A DNA stretch of 39,258 nucleotides from a virus: IMG/VR virus record IMGVR_UViG_3300043438_000648, positions 1 through 39,258 of that record; one strand, 5' to 3'. The position numbers and the translations under genes are program-made. The notes under the pieces are model-generated. The model saw only the letters and a list, made by a program, of their open reading frames with translations, made no database searches and had not been told where the DNA came from. This document shows, piece by piece, positions 17,659-24,237 of the stretch (position 1 is the stretch's first letter; each line of letters starts with the position of its first letter).

Positions 17659-17863
17659 CGAGTTTCTGCATCGACTTAATCGTCAGGTACTGCAAGCGAG
17701 AGAGCGCGTCATCAGTGGCCAGTTGTGGGCTGCCGATGACGCGCTCCGTGATGTGCAGCGTCAGATAAGAATCGAACTATACGGTGACGTTGTGTTGCCG
17801 CCGCGTGAGCGTATGCTCAGTCGTGGCCTGTATCGCAACCGCATGCCTCGCACGGAGGAGTAA
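17651..17863 (+). CDS. Small Arg-rich protein, last gene of the late operon
   Basis: 70 residues starting at GTG 17651 (GTGACTAA overlap with the holin stop); an earlier ATG in the same frame would lie deep inside the holin gene and is rejected. Helical and Arg-rich, no known domain. In this position lysis accessory or spanin-like partners can occur, but there is no signal peptide or membrane segment to support that. Confidence 0.55.
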   Translation: MTNEFLHRLNRQVLQARERVISGQLWAADDALRDVQRQIRIELYGDVVLPPRERMLSRGLYRNRMPRTEE

Positions 17864-17887
17864 CCCCTACGCGCTGCCAGCAGGGGT
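17863..17887 (+). terminator. Weak hairpin between convergent operons
   Basis: ACCCCT (17863-17868) can pair with AGGGGT (17882-17887) across a 13-nt loop, directly after the last late gene. There is no T-tract. The remaining bases up to the convergent early operon end at 17948 show no gene. Confidence 0.35.
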
Positions 17888-17947
17888 ACTCGCAGTCATC
17901 ATCACAGACGCAGTTCGGCGTACTGATCTTGCCGTCCTTGTGCGGAG

Positions 17948-18334
17948 TCATTCGGACTCTCCGGTTTCCGTCTGTGTTGCTGGGTTTTCCCATGTCTCTA
18001 GATTAGCGCGTGTTACCCACATCGCGTTGGCAACCTTCGCTTCGTTCCACGATGCGTCCGGGTCGGTGTACTTGCGGGCGAAGTCGTAGCGCGCTTTGTT
18101 CATGGCTAGGTAGAGCACCATGTCGTACGCTTCTTCGCGCATGTTCTCATGGAACGTGTCCCAGCGCCAGTCAAGCCACTCGCCGTCGTGCTCTCGCGAG
18201 CCTGCGATGTATCGCTCCTTCAGTACTTCGCGCAGTGTGGCGGGGCGGAGGATATCCCAGATGTGGAACTCCACTACTTCTCTGATTGAACTTTCGATGT
18301 GCTTTTCAATGTCGTCCCAGATTTCAGAACTCAT
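17948..18334 (-). CDS. Acidic/aromatic protein of unknown function
   Basis: 128 residues from ATG 18334, chosen because GGAGG lies 6 nt upstream; an ATG 24 bases earlier lacks a site. Rich in Glu, Trp and Tyr ('WLDWRWDTFHENMREEAYDMVLYLAMNKARYDFARKY'). No family recognised. Last gene of the early recombination operon, overlapping its neighbour by 11 bp. Confidence 0.65.
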   Translation of the reverse strand: MSSEIWDDIEKHIESSIREVVEFHIWDILRPATLREVLKERYIAGSREHDGEWLDWRWDTFHENMREEAYDMVLYLAMNKARYDFARKYTDPDASWNEAKVANAMWVTRANLETWENPATQTETGESE

Positions 18335-18791
18335 CGTCTGCCTCCAGTTCCATTGCAAGCCTTGGGTTTATCTTAGCCATTTGTTCGTAGGTTATTGTGA
18401 ACTCTGTGCCGTCGTACCTGACGCCTGTCTTTGGGCCTTCCGTCTTGAGCCTCCACATGTGTTCCCTTAGGCTCATGACGGCGTTGTTTCCCTCTGCGCA
18501 TGAAATGTCACAGTAGTTCTTGTCATTGTATTCGAACGTTACGCTTGGCTGGAGGGGTGCCCCGCACCGTTCGCAGATGTTGAATCCGAGCGGGGGGGAT
18601 ACCGCTCCGAGGAGCCTGTCTCTTTGGCGGAGTAGCCATGCCGGGTCTTCCTTTGCTTGGTGCCTTGCGCGTTCCATCTTGTATCTGTGGTAGCCGGACG
18701 GGTTGTCGATGATCATACCCTTGTCCTTATCCTTCTTGACTGCCTCGTCTACCACGAGGGTTAGGATCCTGTCCCGGTACTCGTCATCCAT
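18324..18791 (-). CDS. Zinc-finger protein of unknown function
   Basis: 155 residues. Two CxxC-type pairs, 'ICERCGAP' and 'YCDISCAEG' about 20 residues apart (about 73-98), form a zinc-ribbon-like knuckle. The N-terminal half is highly charged and helical. It overlaps the RuvC-like gene by 8 bp and the next gene by 11 bp. A DNA-binding or replication/recombination accessory role is plausible from context only. Confidence 0.65.
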   Translation of the reverse strand: MDDEYRDRILTLVVDEAVKKDKDKGMIIDNPSGYHRYKMERARHQAKEDPAWLLRQRDRLLGAVSPPLGFNICERCGAPLQPSVTFEYNDKNYCDISCAEGNNAVMSLREHMWRLKTEGPKTGVRYDGTEFTITYEQMAKINPRLAMELEADDEF

Positions 18792-19404
18792 TGCTCTGCA
18801 GCCACTTCATGTCTTCGTCGGTGAGTTCGATTGCTTGCAGTGTTTCGATGCGGTGCGCTAGTGCGATGCAGATTGCGTCCCGCTGGTCTTCGGTTGCCGC
18901 TTTCCAGATTGGGTTCATCTCTGGGACGTACTCGGTGATGGCGGCGTGGATCCTGTCCTTCATCTTCTCCCCCTCGGGAAGTGTGTAGGTGTTGCGGATG
19001 ATCTTCTGCCACGTTGTCGGTGCGTACCACTCACTGTTGGGGCCGCATGCGGATGTCACGGCTCCGACGAGTGGGAGTAGTTTCCCACCGAATCCGACTG
19101 GTGATTCGATGGCGATGCTGGTGATGTCAACGGACTGGTCGATGATCTCAAGTAGGGATGAGAGTTTGTAGTGGATCTCTACGCACCGCTCGTTCTGCTT
19201 CTTCGATTCGATCTTGAACTCTAGTGCGCCTACGTCGCAGAGTTCTCCGATGACAGGGACGATGCCGATGGCGATGCACTTGCTGCTTACGTCGATGCCG
19301 ACGATTACTGGCGACCTGTCCTCTGGCTCGTCGTGCGCTGGGTAGAGCGCCTCGGCCATGCAGGACGGGCAGTTGCAGACGGGTTCGGTTGTTTCGTTAG
19401 CCAT
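18784..19404 (-). CDS. RuvC-like Holliday junction resolvase
   Basis: 206 residues. RNase H-fold signature: 'VIVGIDVSSKCIAIGIV' with D38 on the first strand, 'SIAIESPVGFGGK' with E100, a 'TWQKIIRNTYTLPEGEKMKDR' segment, and a C-terminal 'ATEDQRDAICIALAH' with the last acidic residues. Phage and bacterial RuvC-type resolvases share this order. The N-terminus carries an extra 'CNCPSC' that could bind metal. It cleaves branched DNA after recombination or before packaging; it fits with the annealing protein, nuclease and SSB of the same operon. Confidence 0.75.
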   Translation of the reverse strand: MANETTEPVCNCPSCMAEALYPAHDEPEDRSPVIVGIDVSSKCIAIGIVPVIGELCDVGALEFKIESKKQNERCVEIHYKLSSLLEIIDQSVDITSIAIESPVGFGGKLLPLVGAVTSACGPNSEWYAPTTWQKIIRNTYTLPEGEKMKDRIHAAITEYVPEMNPIWKAATEDQRDAICIALAHRIETLQAIELTDEDMKWLQSNG

Positions 19405-19468
19405 GTCTTCCTAGCGTGAACGCGATGATTACTATTGCTACTAGCAGGATGATTGTATCCGTGCCCAT
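19397..19468 (-). CDS. 23-residue single-membrane-helix peptide
   Basis: ATG 19468 overlaps the upstream TAA (TAATG) with GGAAG just in front, and its own TAA at 19397-19399 lies within the first 8 bases of the resolvase gene (ATGGCTAA). The predicted peptide is a polar head, about 15 hydrophobic residues (IILLVAIVIIAF) and a short basic tail. The tight coupling on both sides argues that it is translated. Function unknown; adjacent to the membrane-anchored Rpf-like protein. Confidence 0.55.
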   Translation of the reverse strand: MGTDTIILLVAIVIIAFTLGRHG

Positions 19469-19920
19469 TACTTCCACGACCCGTCGCTGTTGAAGCCACG
19501 GAATCCGATCATGCTACTGCATACCCAGCCCGTGTGGCCGTAGCCGGGGTAGGTCTTGTCGGCCCACTTGTAGAAGCGCCACGATGCCCAGATCTGTTCG
19601 ATGGGCGTGGCTTGGTGCATGTCTTCGGGCTGTCCCTTGCGCTTGTGGATATCCCACAGCACATTGGTCATACCGAGGCCACCCTTGAAGGAGTGGTTGT
19701 GGGACTGGTGCCATGCGACACCAGCCCACTTACCCTTGCGCCCGGAGGGCTGCTCGCAAGCGCCAATCTTCAGTGCTGTGTCCACCCAGTGCTGGGGTGG
19801 CGCTGTCGCTGCTCCGTATGCGGTGTGCTGTCCCCAGATGAATGCGCCGACGATGACGCAGGTGAAGAGCACTCCGCAGATGAAGCCGCGATCCCATTGG
19901 TTAGAACGGGATGTCCGCAT
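19468..19920 (-). CDS. Membrane-anchored Rpf-like transglycosylase
   Basis: 150 residues from ATG 19920; a longer open frame to 20148 lies inside SSB and is rejected. Residues 12-30 form an N-terminal membrane anchor or uncleaved signal. The outside part shows the pattern of resuscitation-promoting-factor / transglycosylase-like domains: 'GACEQPSG' with catalytic-type E56 next to C55, W65, 'FKGGLGM', W89, 'PIEQI' and 'GWVC' with C134, the Cys pair that is a disulfide in Rpf proteins. The family cuts peptidoglycan glycan strands and is typical of Actinobacteria. Unlike normal phage lysins it is encoded in the early recombination operon, overlapping SSB by 20 bp. Domain match is by eye. Confidence 0.6.
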   Translation of the reverse strand: MRTSRSNQWDRGFICGVLFTCVIVGAFIWGQHTAYGAATAPPQHWVDTALKIGACEQPSGRKGKWAGVAWHQSHNHSFKGGLGMTNVLWDIHKRKGQPEDMHQATPIEQIWASWRFYKWADKTYPGYGHTGWVCSSMIGFRGFNSDGSWK

Positions 19921-20290
19921 CAAAGGTCTCCTGTTTGGGGGCAGGGGTCTGTTCCGCGTCGGGCGCTGCGTCTGCTGCGTCGGACGACTTGCGGGGGTCG
20001 AACGGGTAGGCGCGCATGACGCTGACTTCGATCTTGCTGCGCTTCTGTCCGTCCTTCTCCCACTGCTGGTACACGAGTTTACCTTCGACGCAGATGCGGC
20101 GGCCCTTGGCGCAGTTGGAGATGATCTCTCCGGTCTTGCCGAAGGCAACGCAGTCGATGAAGTTGGTGCGCTCCTGCTCGCTGCCGTCCTTGCTGCGCCA
20201 CTTCTCGTTGTGGGCGACGGTGAACTTGATGGCTACGCCGTTCGGCTCTGGGTCGCGAACGAGATTGCCGATTAGATATACGCTGTTCAT
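19901..20290 (-). CDS. ssb: Single-stranded DNA-binding protein
   Basis: 129 residues. OB-fold SSB pattern: 'MNSVYLIGNLVRDPE', 'KFTVAHNEKWRSKDG', 'TNFIDCVAFGKTGEIISNCAKGRRICVEGKL..QQWEKDGQKRSKIEV', then a disordered Ala/Pro/Asp-rich tail ending 'DADIPF', the classical acidic tip that recruits partners. Protects ssDNA for replication and recombination. It starts in a 4-bp overlap (ATGA) with the small membrane protein upstream. Confidence 0.93.
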   Translation of the reverse strand: MNSVYLIGNLVRDPEPNGVAIKFTVAHNEKWRSKDGSEQERTNFIDCVAFGKTGEIISNCAKGRRICVEGKLVYQQWEKDGQKRSKIEVSVMRAYPFDPRKSSDAADAAPDAEQTPAPKQETFDADIPF

Positions 20291-20436
20291 TTGTTCTTGT
20301 GCCTTTCAATCAGGGTGTCGATCAGGTACACGGGTGCTGACATGACTTCGATGATCATGCTGGCCGCACAATACAGCACCGTGGTGACGATTACCACACA
20401 TGGGATACCGATGATTAGATATATGATGTCGCCCAT
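20287..20436 (-). CDS. Small membrane protein
   Basis: 49 residues. ATG 20436 overlaps the nuclease stop (TGATG) with GGAAGC upstream. Residues 4-45 are almost entirely hydrophobic, giving one long or two short membrane helices, with a basic tail 'ERHKNK'. No family recognised. It is coupled at both ends to nuclease and SSB. Confidence 0.65.
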   Translation of the reverse strand: MGDIIYLIIGIPCVVIVTTVLYCAASMIIEVMSAPVYLIDTLIERHKNK

Positions 20437-21296
20437 CAGATGCTTCCGATGGGGGTGACGGTTCGGTTCTTGCTGCCGTAGTCGCAGCGGGAGTAGAACT
20501 CGCAGTACTTCTCCGAGCATGCCCATGTCCCTCGTCCGAGGGGCGCGAACGAGCCGGACTCGCACGAGTTCTCCATCATGGCGATGGTTGCGCGGGCGTA
20601 GCCGTTGGCTAGTTCGATGGTCTTGTCTACGTTCTCGTCCTTGACGTGGATCGTTTCGATGCGGCCGGGTGTCTTGCGGCCAATGTCTACTACGTTCCAT
20701 CCGCGCCCGACGACTGGCTCGTCCTGTGTCGCGACCATGCCCGCAGTGTAGATGGTCAACTGCTCGTCGATGGCTGCGATCTCATGCGAGTAGCGGCCGC
20801 TGCGCTTCTTCATCGTGGACTTGTTGTCGGTGACGATGAGTCCGCCTGCGGCTGCGCTCATTTCGACGAGGTCGATGTTGCCGATGAGTAGCACGTCTGG
20901 AGTGAGGCTGTACTCTAGGAAGTGCTGGACGTACTGCACGTCGGTCTCTGCTGCGAGCACAGCGTACTCGCGGATGGCGCTCATCATCTTGCCCATGAGG
21001 TCGTCGTCTCCGGCGATGTCGGTCTCGTCGAAGTCTGTGTCTGGTGCGTTCCAGTACTCCAGTGCTGCGCCGATGCCAGCCTCCTCGTCGACGGGCTTGT
21101 CGTCCATGCGCTGACGCAGCATCTCGTTCGCTGCCTTGTCGAATGCGCTGCCTACCTTGACGCGGCCGGGCAGGGTGCCCTTGATGCCGTCGACGTAGCG
21201 GTACTCGTATGCCTTGGGGCACTGCTTGTACATGCGCATCTGGCTGTACGAAACTAGGGCCATGCCGTCGTCGTTCTTCTTGGGTAGGTTACTCAT
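20436..21296 (-). CDS. Cas4/RecB-like PD-(D/E)XK nuclease
   Basis: 286 residues. N-terminal 'SYSQMRMYKQCPKAYEYRY' (C26) is the hallmark of RecB/Cas4-family nucleases; the catalytic region has 'IGNIDLVE' (Asp) followed by 'IVTDNKST' (D-x-K), and the C-terminus has 'ACSEKYCEFYSRCDYG', three Cys that with C26 could hold a 4Fe-4S cluster. Such enzymes resect DNA ends and are commonly paired with phage annealing proteins. It overlaps the annealing protein gene by 8 bp. Confidence 0.82.
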   Translation of the reverse strand: MSNLPKKNDDGMALVSYSQMRMYKQCPKAYEYRYVDGIKGTLPGRVKVGSAFDKAANEMLRQRMDDKPVDEEAGIGAALEYWNAPDTDFDETDIAGDDDLMGKMMSAIREYAVLAAETDVQYVQHFLEYSLTPDVLLIGNIDLVEMSAAAGGLIVTDNKSTMKKRSGRYSHEIAAIDEQLTIYTAGMVATQDEPVVGRGWNVVDIGRKTPGRIETIHVKDENVDKTIELANGYARATIAMMENSCESGSFAPLGRGTWACSEKYCEFYSRCDYGSKNRTVTPIGSI

Positions 21297-22026
21297 CGGT
21301 TGCGATCTCCTCTAAGTCTTTGATGATCTTGGCTTCGTTGTTGGCGACGAACTCTGCGGGGGTGCCCTCGGGGATGGGCGCTGCCTGAGCCTTGACCCAC
21401 GCTTCGATGTCGCGCGCTACCTCGGGGTGGTTACCTACCTGCTCTGCGAACAGTTCGAACGTGGTGGCGTTCTCGTCGATGATCCCACGGATGCTGAGAA
21501 CCTGCTTGATCTTATCTCGCTTTGCCTTGCTCCAGCCCTTGGCCTGAGTCAGGACGTGATCCTGCGGGGACGGCTCGGGGGCTGCGGACTCTAGGTCGCT
21601 CTTGCTCCAGAGGTTCAGCGCGATGCCGAACCGCATGGCTGCGTTGCGGATGCCGTCGCCGATGATCTCCTTGATGAGGTCGCCGTCGGAGCGGCGCTCG
21701 TTCGGCTCCACTCCGCCGTACCCGATGCGGGCGTGGTCGAAGATGTTGAGCCTGATCCACATGCCAGTCGGTCGGCCCTCGGCGTTGCGGTCAAGGACGG
21801 GGCTGCCGTTCTCGTCGTAGCCTAGGGGCGACCAGTGCCAGAGCGGGTCGTGGCGGAGGAGCATCTCGGTGACGGCGGCGTGGCCGACGTATGAAAGATT
21901 AGTTCCGCCCTTGGGCTTGGTCTCAACGAGACTGGGGTGTGGGGTGCGCAGGTCTGCATGCAGTTCCCGCAGCGCCTTGATCCGCTCTGCGTCGGGCAGG
22001 TCTGCTGCGTCAACGTATTCCGGCAT
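21289..22026 (-). CDS. ERF/Rad52-like single-strand annealing protein
   Basis: 245 residues. Residues 30-145 show the ERF/Rad52-type pattern common in actinophages: 'LSYVGHAAVTEMLLRHDPLWHWSP', 'GMWIRLNIFDHARIGYGGV' and 'IGDGIRNAAMRFGIALNLWSK'. The C-terminal 90 residues are charged and helical. It anneals complementary single strands; with the nuclease, SSB and RuvC-like resolvase it makes a complete recombination set. AAGGAG precedes ATG 22026. It overlaps the upstream gene by 17 bp. Confidence 0.78.
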   Translation of the reverse strand: MPEYVDAADLPDAERIKALRELHADLRTPHPSLVETKPKGGTNLSYVGHAAVTEMLLRHDPLWHWSPLGYDENGSPVLDRNAEGRPTGMWIRLNIFDHARIGYGGVEPNERRSDGDLIKEIIGDGIRNAAMRFGIALNLWSKSDLESAAPEPSPQDHVLTQAKGWSKAKRDKIKQVLSIRGIIDENATTFELFAEQVGNHPEVARDIEAWVKAQAAPIPEGTPAEFVANNEAKIIKDLEEIATDE

Positions 22027-22447
22027 CGTGTCTTCTCCTTAGGCACTCTTGGATGTGCCTGTTGATGGCGTCCCGGTTCCACATGGGACGCTTCTTTTGG
22101 GGTGTGCTCACTACGAGCAGGGGTGGTGGTACTCGGTGCCCGTGGTTCGGGTGTCCGGGTTTGGGTAGGTGGACGCTGTGCTTATCACACATGCGTCTGG
22201 CTTCTTCGTAACTGATTAGGTCTGTGAAGTCTTTGGGGAGAAACTTCTCTGCTCCACAATGGTCTTTGACGACGTAGCCACTGGCCTGCTTGTCGTCGCA
22301 GGCGCAGTGGAACTTACCTTCATCACGGTAGTACAACTTGTCTTCCGCCGCGAAGTGTTTGTATATCTGCGGCTTGCCTCCCTTGTTCTTGACCTTGGGC
22401 TTTCTCATTGTCCCGCTGATGTATGTCTTAGTACTCTGGGAGTTCAT
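22010..22447 (-). CDS. Basic His/Cys-containing protein of unknown function
   Basis: 145 residues from ATG 22447 (GGAAGAG 8 nt upstream); ATG 22408 is an alternative start. Lys/Arg-rich, with 'HCAC', 'DHCG', 'MCDKH' and several His residues between about 50 and 105 that could bind a metal. No certain family; an HNH-like fold was considered but the motif does not fit. Confidence 0.6.
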   Translation of the reverse strand: MNSQSTKTYISGTMRKPKVKNKGGKPQIYKHFAAEDKLYYRDEGKFHCACDDKQASGYVVKDHCGAEKFLPKDFTDLISYEEARRMCDKHSVHLPKPGHPNHGHRVPPPLLVVSTPQKKRPMWNRDAINRHIQECLRRRHDAGIR

Positions 22448-22835
22448 GGATCAGGCTCTTCCATATCATCTGCGGGCGGTGGTGGCACTCTGGTCGGTTC
22501 GACTTGACGTAGTCGTCGGTGCCGCAGATCTTGTCCTCGCGCGCCACCCGTCGCATGACTGCGCCGATTGCTCGCGGCTCATGCGTTTGAAACTGTGGGT
22601 AGAGGTAAGACATTTTCTGCCACACGTTGTCTGTCGTAAAGAGCGGCTGCTCCTCTGCGACTAGGCAGCATGCGAGATACGCTGCCTCTGCCCAGTCGGG
22701 GTTGGTGTTCTTCTCTACTCGGTCGATGGCTTCGTCGCGAGCGGCGATTGCTGCGTTGATTCCGTTAGGCGTGTGCACGAGTGGAACGCCGTGCTGGCGA
22801 AGGACGTCTTCGATTGTCATCTGCTCGTCAGGCAT
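22428..22835 (-). CDS. Conserved phage protein, winged-helix-like
   Basis: 135 residues. Pattern 'RDEAIDRVEKN.NPDWAEAAYLA', 'FTTDNVWQKM', 'HEPRAIGAVMRRVAREDKI' and 'RPECHHRPQMIWKSLI' is a recurring small phage and prophage protein that looks like a winged helix; its molecular role is not established to my knowledge. GGGAGG lies 5 nt before ATG 22835. It overlaps its upstream neighbour by 8 bp. Confidence 0.65.
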   Translation of the reverse strand: MPDEQMTIEDVLRQHGVPLVHTPNGINAAIAARDEAIDRVEKNTNPDWAEAAYLACCLVAEEQPLFTTDNVWQKMSYLYPQFQTHEPRAIGAVMRRVAREDKICGTDDYVKSNRPECHHRPQMIWKSLIHELPEY

Positions 22836-23235
22836 CTTCCCTCCCGGTGATGCAGAAGGTGGAGCCGCTGATGGAGCCGCCCATGGGCATGATGTACAGG
22901 TGGTTCTTGCCCGTCGGGCTGGGGACCACGGTCGCGTCACCGTGAACATGCTCAGCAATGCGGCGCAGGTCGATGTGCTGCCCCGGCTGGTCGATCCAGT
23001 TGATCGTCTCCTCGGGGTCAATGACGAGGATGTTGACGTGGATATCTCTTTCGATGGTGACGAGGCCGAACCGGGAGATGGCGTCCCTCGTCATGGCCTT
23101 GGCCACTTTGTTGATCGTGTCGATCTCTCCGACGAACGTGGTCATGCGCTCTGCGATCTGCGCCTCGGTGTACGTCATGTCGTCGGGGTTAGGAGTCAGG
23201 TCGTAGTCGTCCTGCTCGCGGATGTGCATGGTCAT
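22828..23235 (-). CDS. Hypothetical protein, first gene of the recombination operon
   Basis: 135 residues, no recognised domain; mixed alpha/beta with 'IDTINKVAKAMTRDAISRFGLVTIERDIHVNILVID' in the middle. A near-perfect AGGAGGT lies 6 nt before ATG 23235 and a promoter with the phage's tandem-repeat element lies at 23273-23319, so this is the head of the transcript running to 17948. Confidence 0.65.
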   Translation of the reverse strand: MTMHIREQDDYDLTPNPDDMTYTEAQIAERMTTFVGEIDTINKVAKAMTRDAISRFGLVTIERDIHVNILVIDPEETINWIDQPGQHIDLRRIAEHVHGDATVVPSPTGKNHLYIMPMGGSISGSTFCITGREDA

Positions 23236-23272
23236 CTCTTACCTCCTGAATGGGTGTGTGCCTTCTGGTCGT

Positions 23273-23319
23273 AGCGTACCGCTACTTCATTACTGGGTGT
23301 GTTTGGGTTTTGTAAATCT
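23273..23319 (-). promoter_or_regulatory. Early promoter A with tandem 8-mers
   Basis: Minus-strand -10 TACGCT at 23273-23278. Tandem 8-mers on the plus strand, GTTTGGGT (23301) and GTAAATCT (23312), are 11 bp apart and start 23 and 34 bases from the upstream edge of the -10, as at the other early promoters. These copies are the most degenerate of the set. Drives the 23235-17948 operon. Confidence 0.55.
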
Positions 23320-23364
23320 TGACACCCCCTCTGGCTGCGGGGAAGGGGACGCAACCAAAGGGGG

Positions 23365-23453
23365 GAGGGACTTGTCCCTCAGCGACGGGCAAGGCGCGCC
23401 GCCGTCAAGTTGTACAGGCACACCCTACCTGCGGAGCCTATGGTAGCAGGCTC
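23365..23453 (-). terminator. Cluster of hairpins after the 51-residue gene
   Basis: GAGCCT (23434-23439) pairs with AGGCTC (23448-23453), overlapping the stop codon of the minus-strand gene at 23452; GAGGGA/TCCCTC at 23365-23380 and GACGG/CCGTC between 23384 and 23408 form further stems. No T-tract. The 130 bases from here to promoter A hold no gene. Confidence 0.4.
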
Positions 23454-23607
23454 ACGGCTTGGTGTCGGGTGTGTCCTCTGCGGCCTTCGGGGTGGGGGGC
23501 GGGTCGCTCTTGCTGGGGAAGTTCTCAGTCAGCCAAGCCCGGTAGTCTCGCCCACCGTCGAAGTCGATATAGCGTACTTTTCTTTTTGTTTCTGGTTTCT
23601 TTTCCAT
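23452..23607 (-). CDS. Small hypothetical protein
   Basis: 51 residues, ATG 23607 two bases after the upstream stop, TGA at 23452-23454. A basic N-terminus (EKKPETKRK) is followed by 'YIDFDGGRDYRAWLTENF' and a Pro/Asp/Lys-rich tail. The codon pattern and the tight junction support it. No family recognised. Confidence 0.55.
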   Translation of the reverse strand: MEKKPETKRKVRYIDFDGGRDYRAWLTENFPSKSDPPPTPKAAEDTPDTKP

Positions 23608-23609
23608 GG

Positions 23610-23963
23610 CTAGAGCATATCACCCCACGTTGTGTCATCGATAACGCGGTCGTCAATGTAGAGCATGTCGATCCACACTCGCTGATACGCACTGTGGTGT
23701 CGCTCGTCAGTGATAGAAGACTTGAAGTTGTCGTAGTCGATGTCGTCTGCCATTCGTGCGACTGCTGCTGCCCACGCTGGCTTGCTGCAGCGCAGGCGGT
23801 ATCCGTAGTCGGCGAGGGTGTCTAGCCACCACGCGTCCTTCATCTGCATGAAGTAACTAATGTTAACGATGTCCTGTTCGCAGCGCGCCCTGACAATCAC
23901 GCCGCCCTTATTGTCTCGGTCTTCTACGGTTGAGAAGAATCCTAGTTTAGTCATCATCCACAT
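23610..23963 (-). CDS. Hypothetical protein
   Basis: 117 residues from ATG 23963, which has GGAGG 7 nt upstream; the longer frame to 24113 is Arg/His/Pro shadow sequence and is rejected. Trp/Tyr/Asp-rich, no family recognised. It overlaps the upstream gene by 10 bp. Confidence 0.65.
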   Translation of the reverse strand: MWMMTKLGFFSTVEDRDNKGGVIVRARCEQDIVNISYFMQMKDAWWLDTLADYGYRLRCSKPAWAAAVARMADDIDYDNFKSSITDERHHSAYQRVWIDMLYIDDRVIDDTTWGDML

Positions 23964-24163
23964 GGGTCGGCCTCCGGGTTCTGTCGGTAGTAGATCCCGA
24001 GCATGATGTCGGGAAGGATCTCGGTGTCGTCTTGTGACGCCTCGTATAGTGCGCGCCCCTCCTCTGGGGTGAGGTCGTCGGCGTCGACGATCAGCATGTC
24101 GTGGGCTGCGCATGCGCCGTGCGAATGGTCAGCCATGCTGTACCACAGGATGTTCTTCGGCAT
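23954..24163 (-). CDS. Small hypothetical protein
   Basis: 69 residues. AAAGGAAC precedes ATG 24163. Contains 'ADDLTPEEGRALYEAS', typical of a small helical phage protein. First of three coupled genes after the DUF932 terminator hairpin; no promoter of its own was recognised. Confidence 0.62.
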   Translation of the reverse strand: MPKNILWYSMADHSHGACAAHDMLIVDADDLTPEEGRALYEASQDDTEILPDIMLGIYYRQNPEADPCG

Positions 24164-24191
24164 CTTGTTCCTTTCGTTTGATGGTGGATCT

Positions 24192-24230
24192 CACCCCCGC
24201 CCGGAGCGATGGATAGGTCGGGCGGGGGTG
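24192..24230 (-). terminator. Strong 12-bp hairpin after the DUF932 gene
   Basis: CACCCCCGCCCG (24192-24203) and CGGGCGGGGGTG (24219-24230) are perfect 12-bp arms around a 15-nt loop, 8 bases after the DUF932 stop. No T-tract follows, so it may act as an attenuator, an mRNA 3'-end stabiliser or a factor-dependent terminator. Confidence 0.65.
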
Positions 24231-24237
24231 GATTCGG

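Noticed and set aside
19921-20148. N-terminal extension of the Rpf-like protein
   Set aside because: Lies inside SSB in another frame, Arg/Ser/Pro-rich, while ATG 19920 directly precedes a normal membrane anchor.
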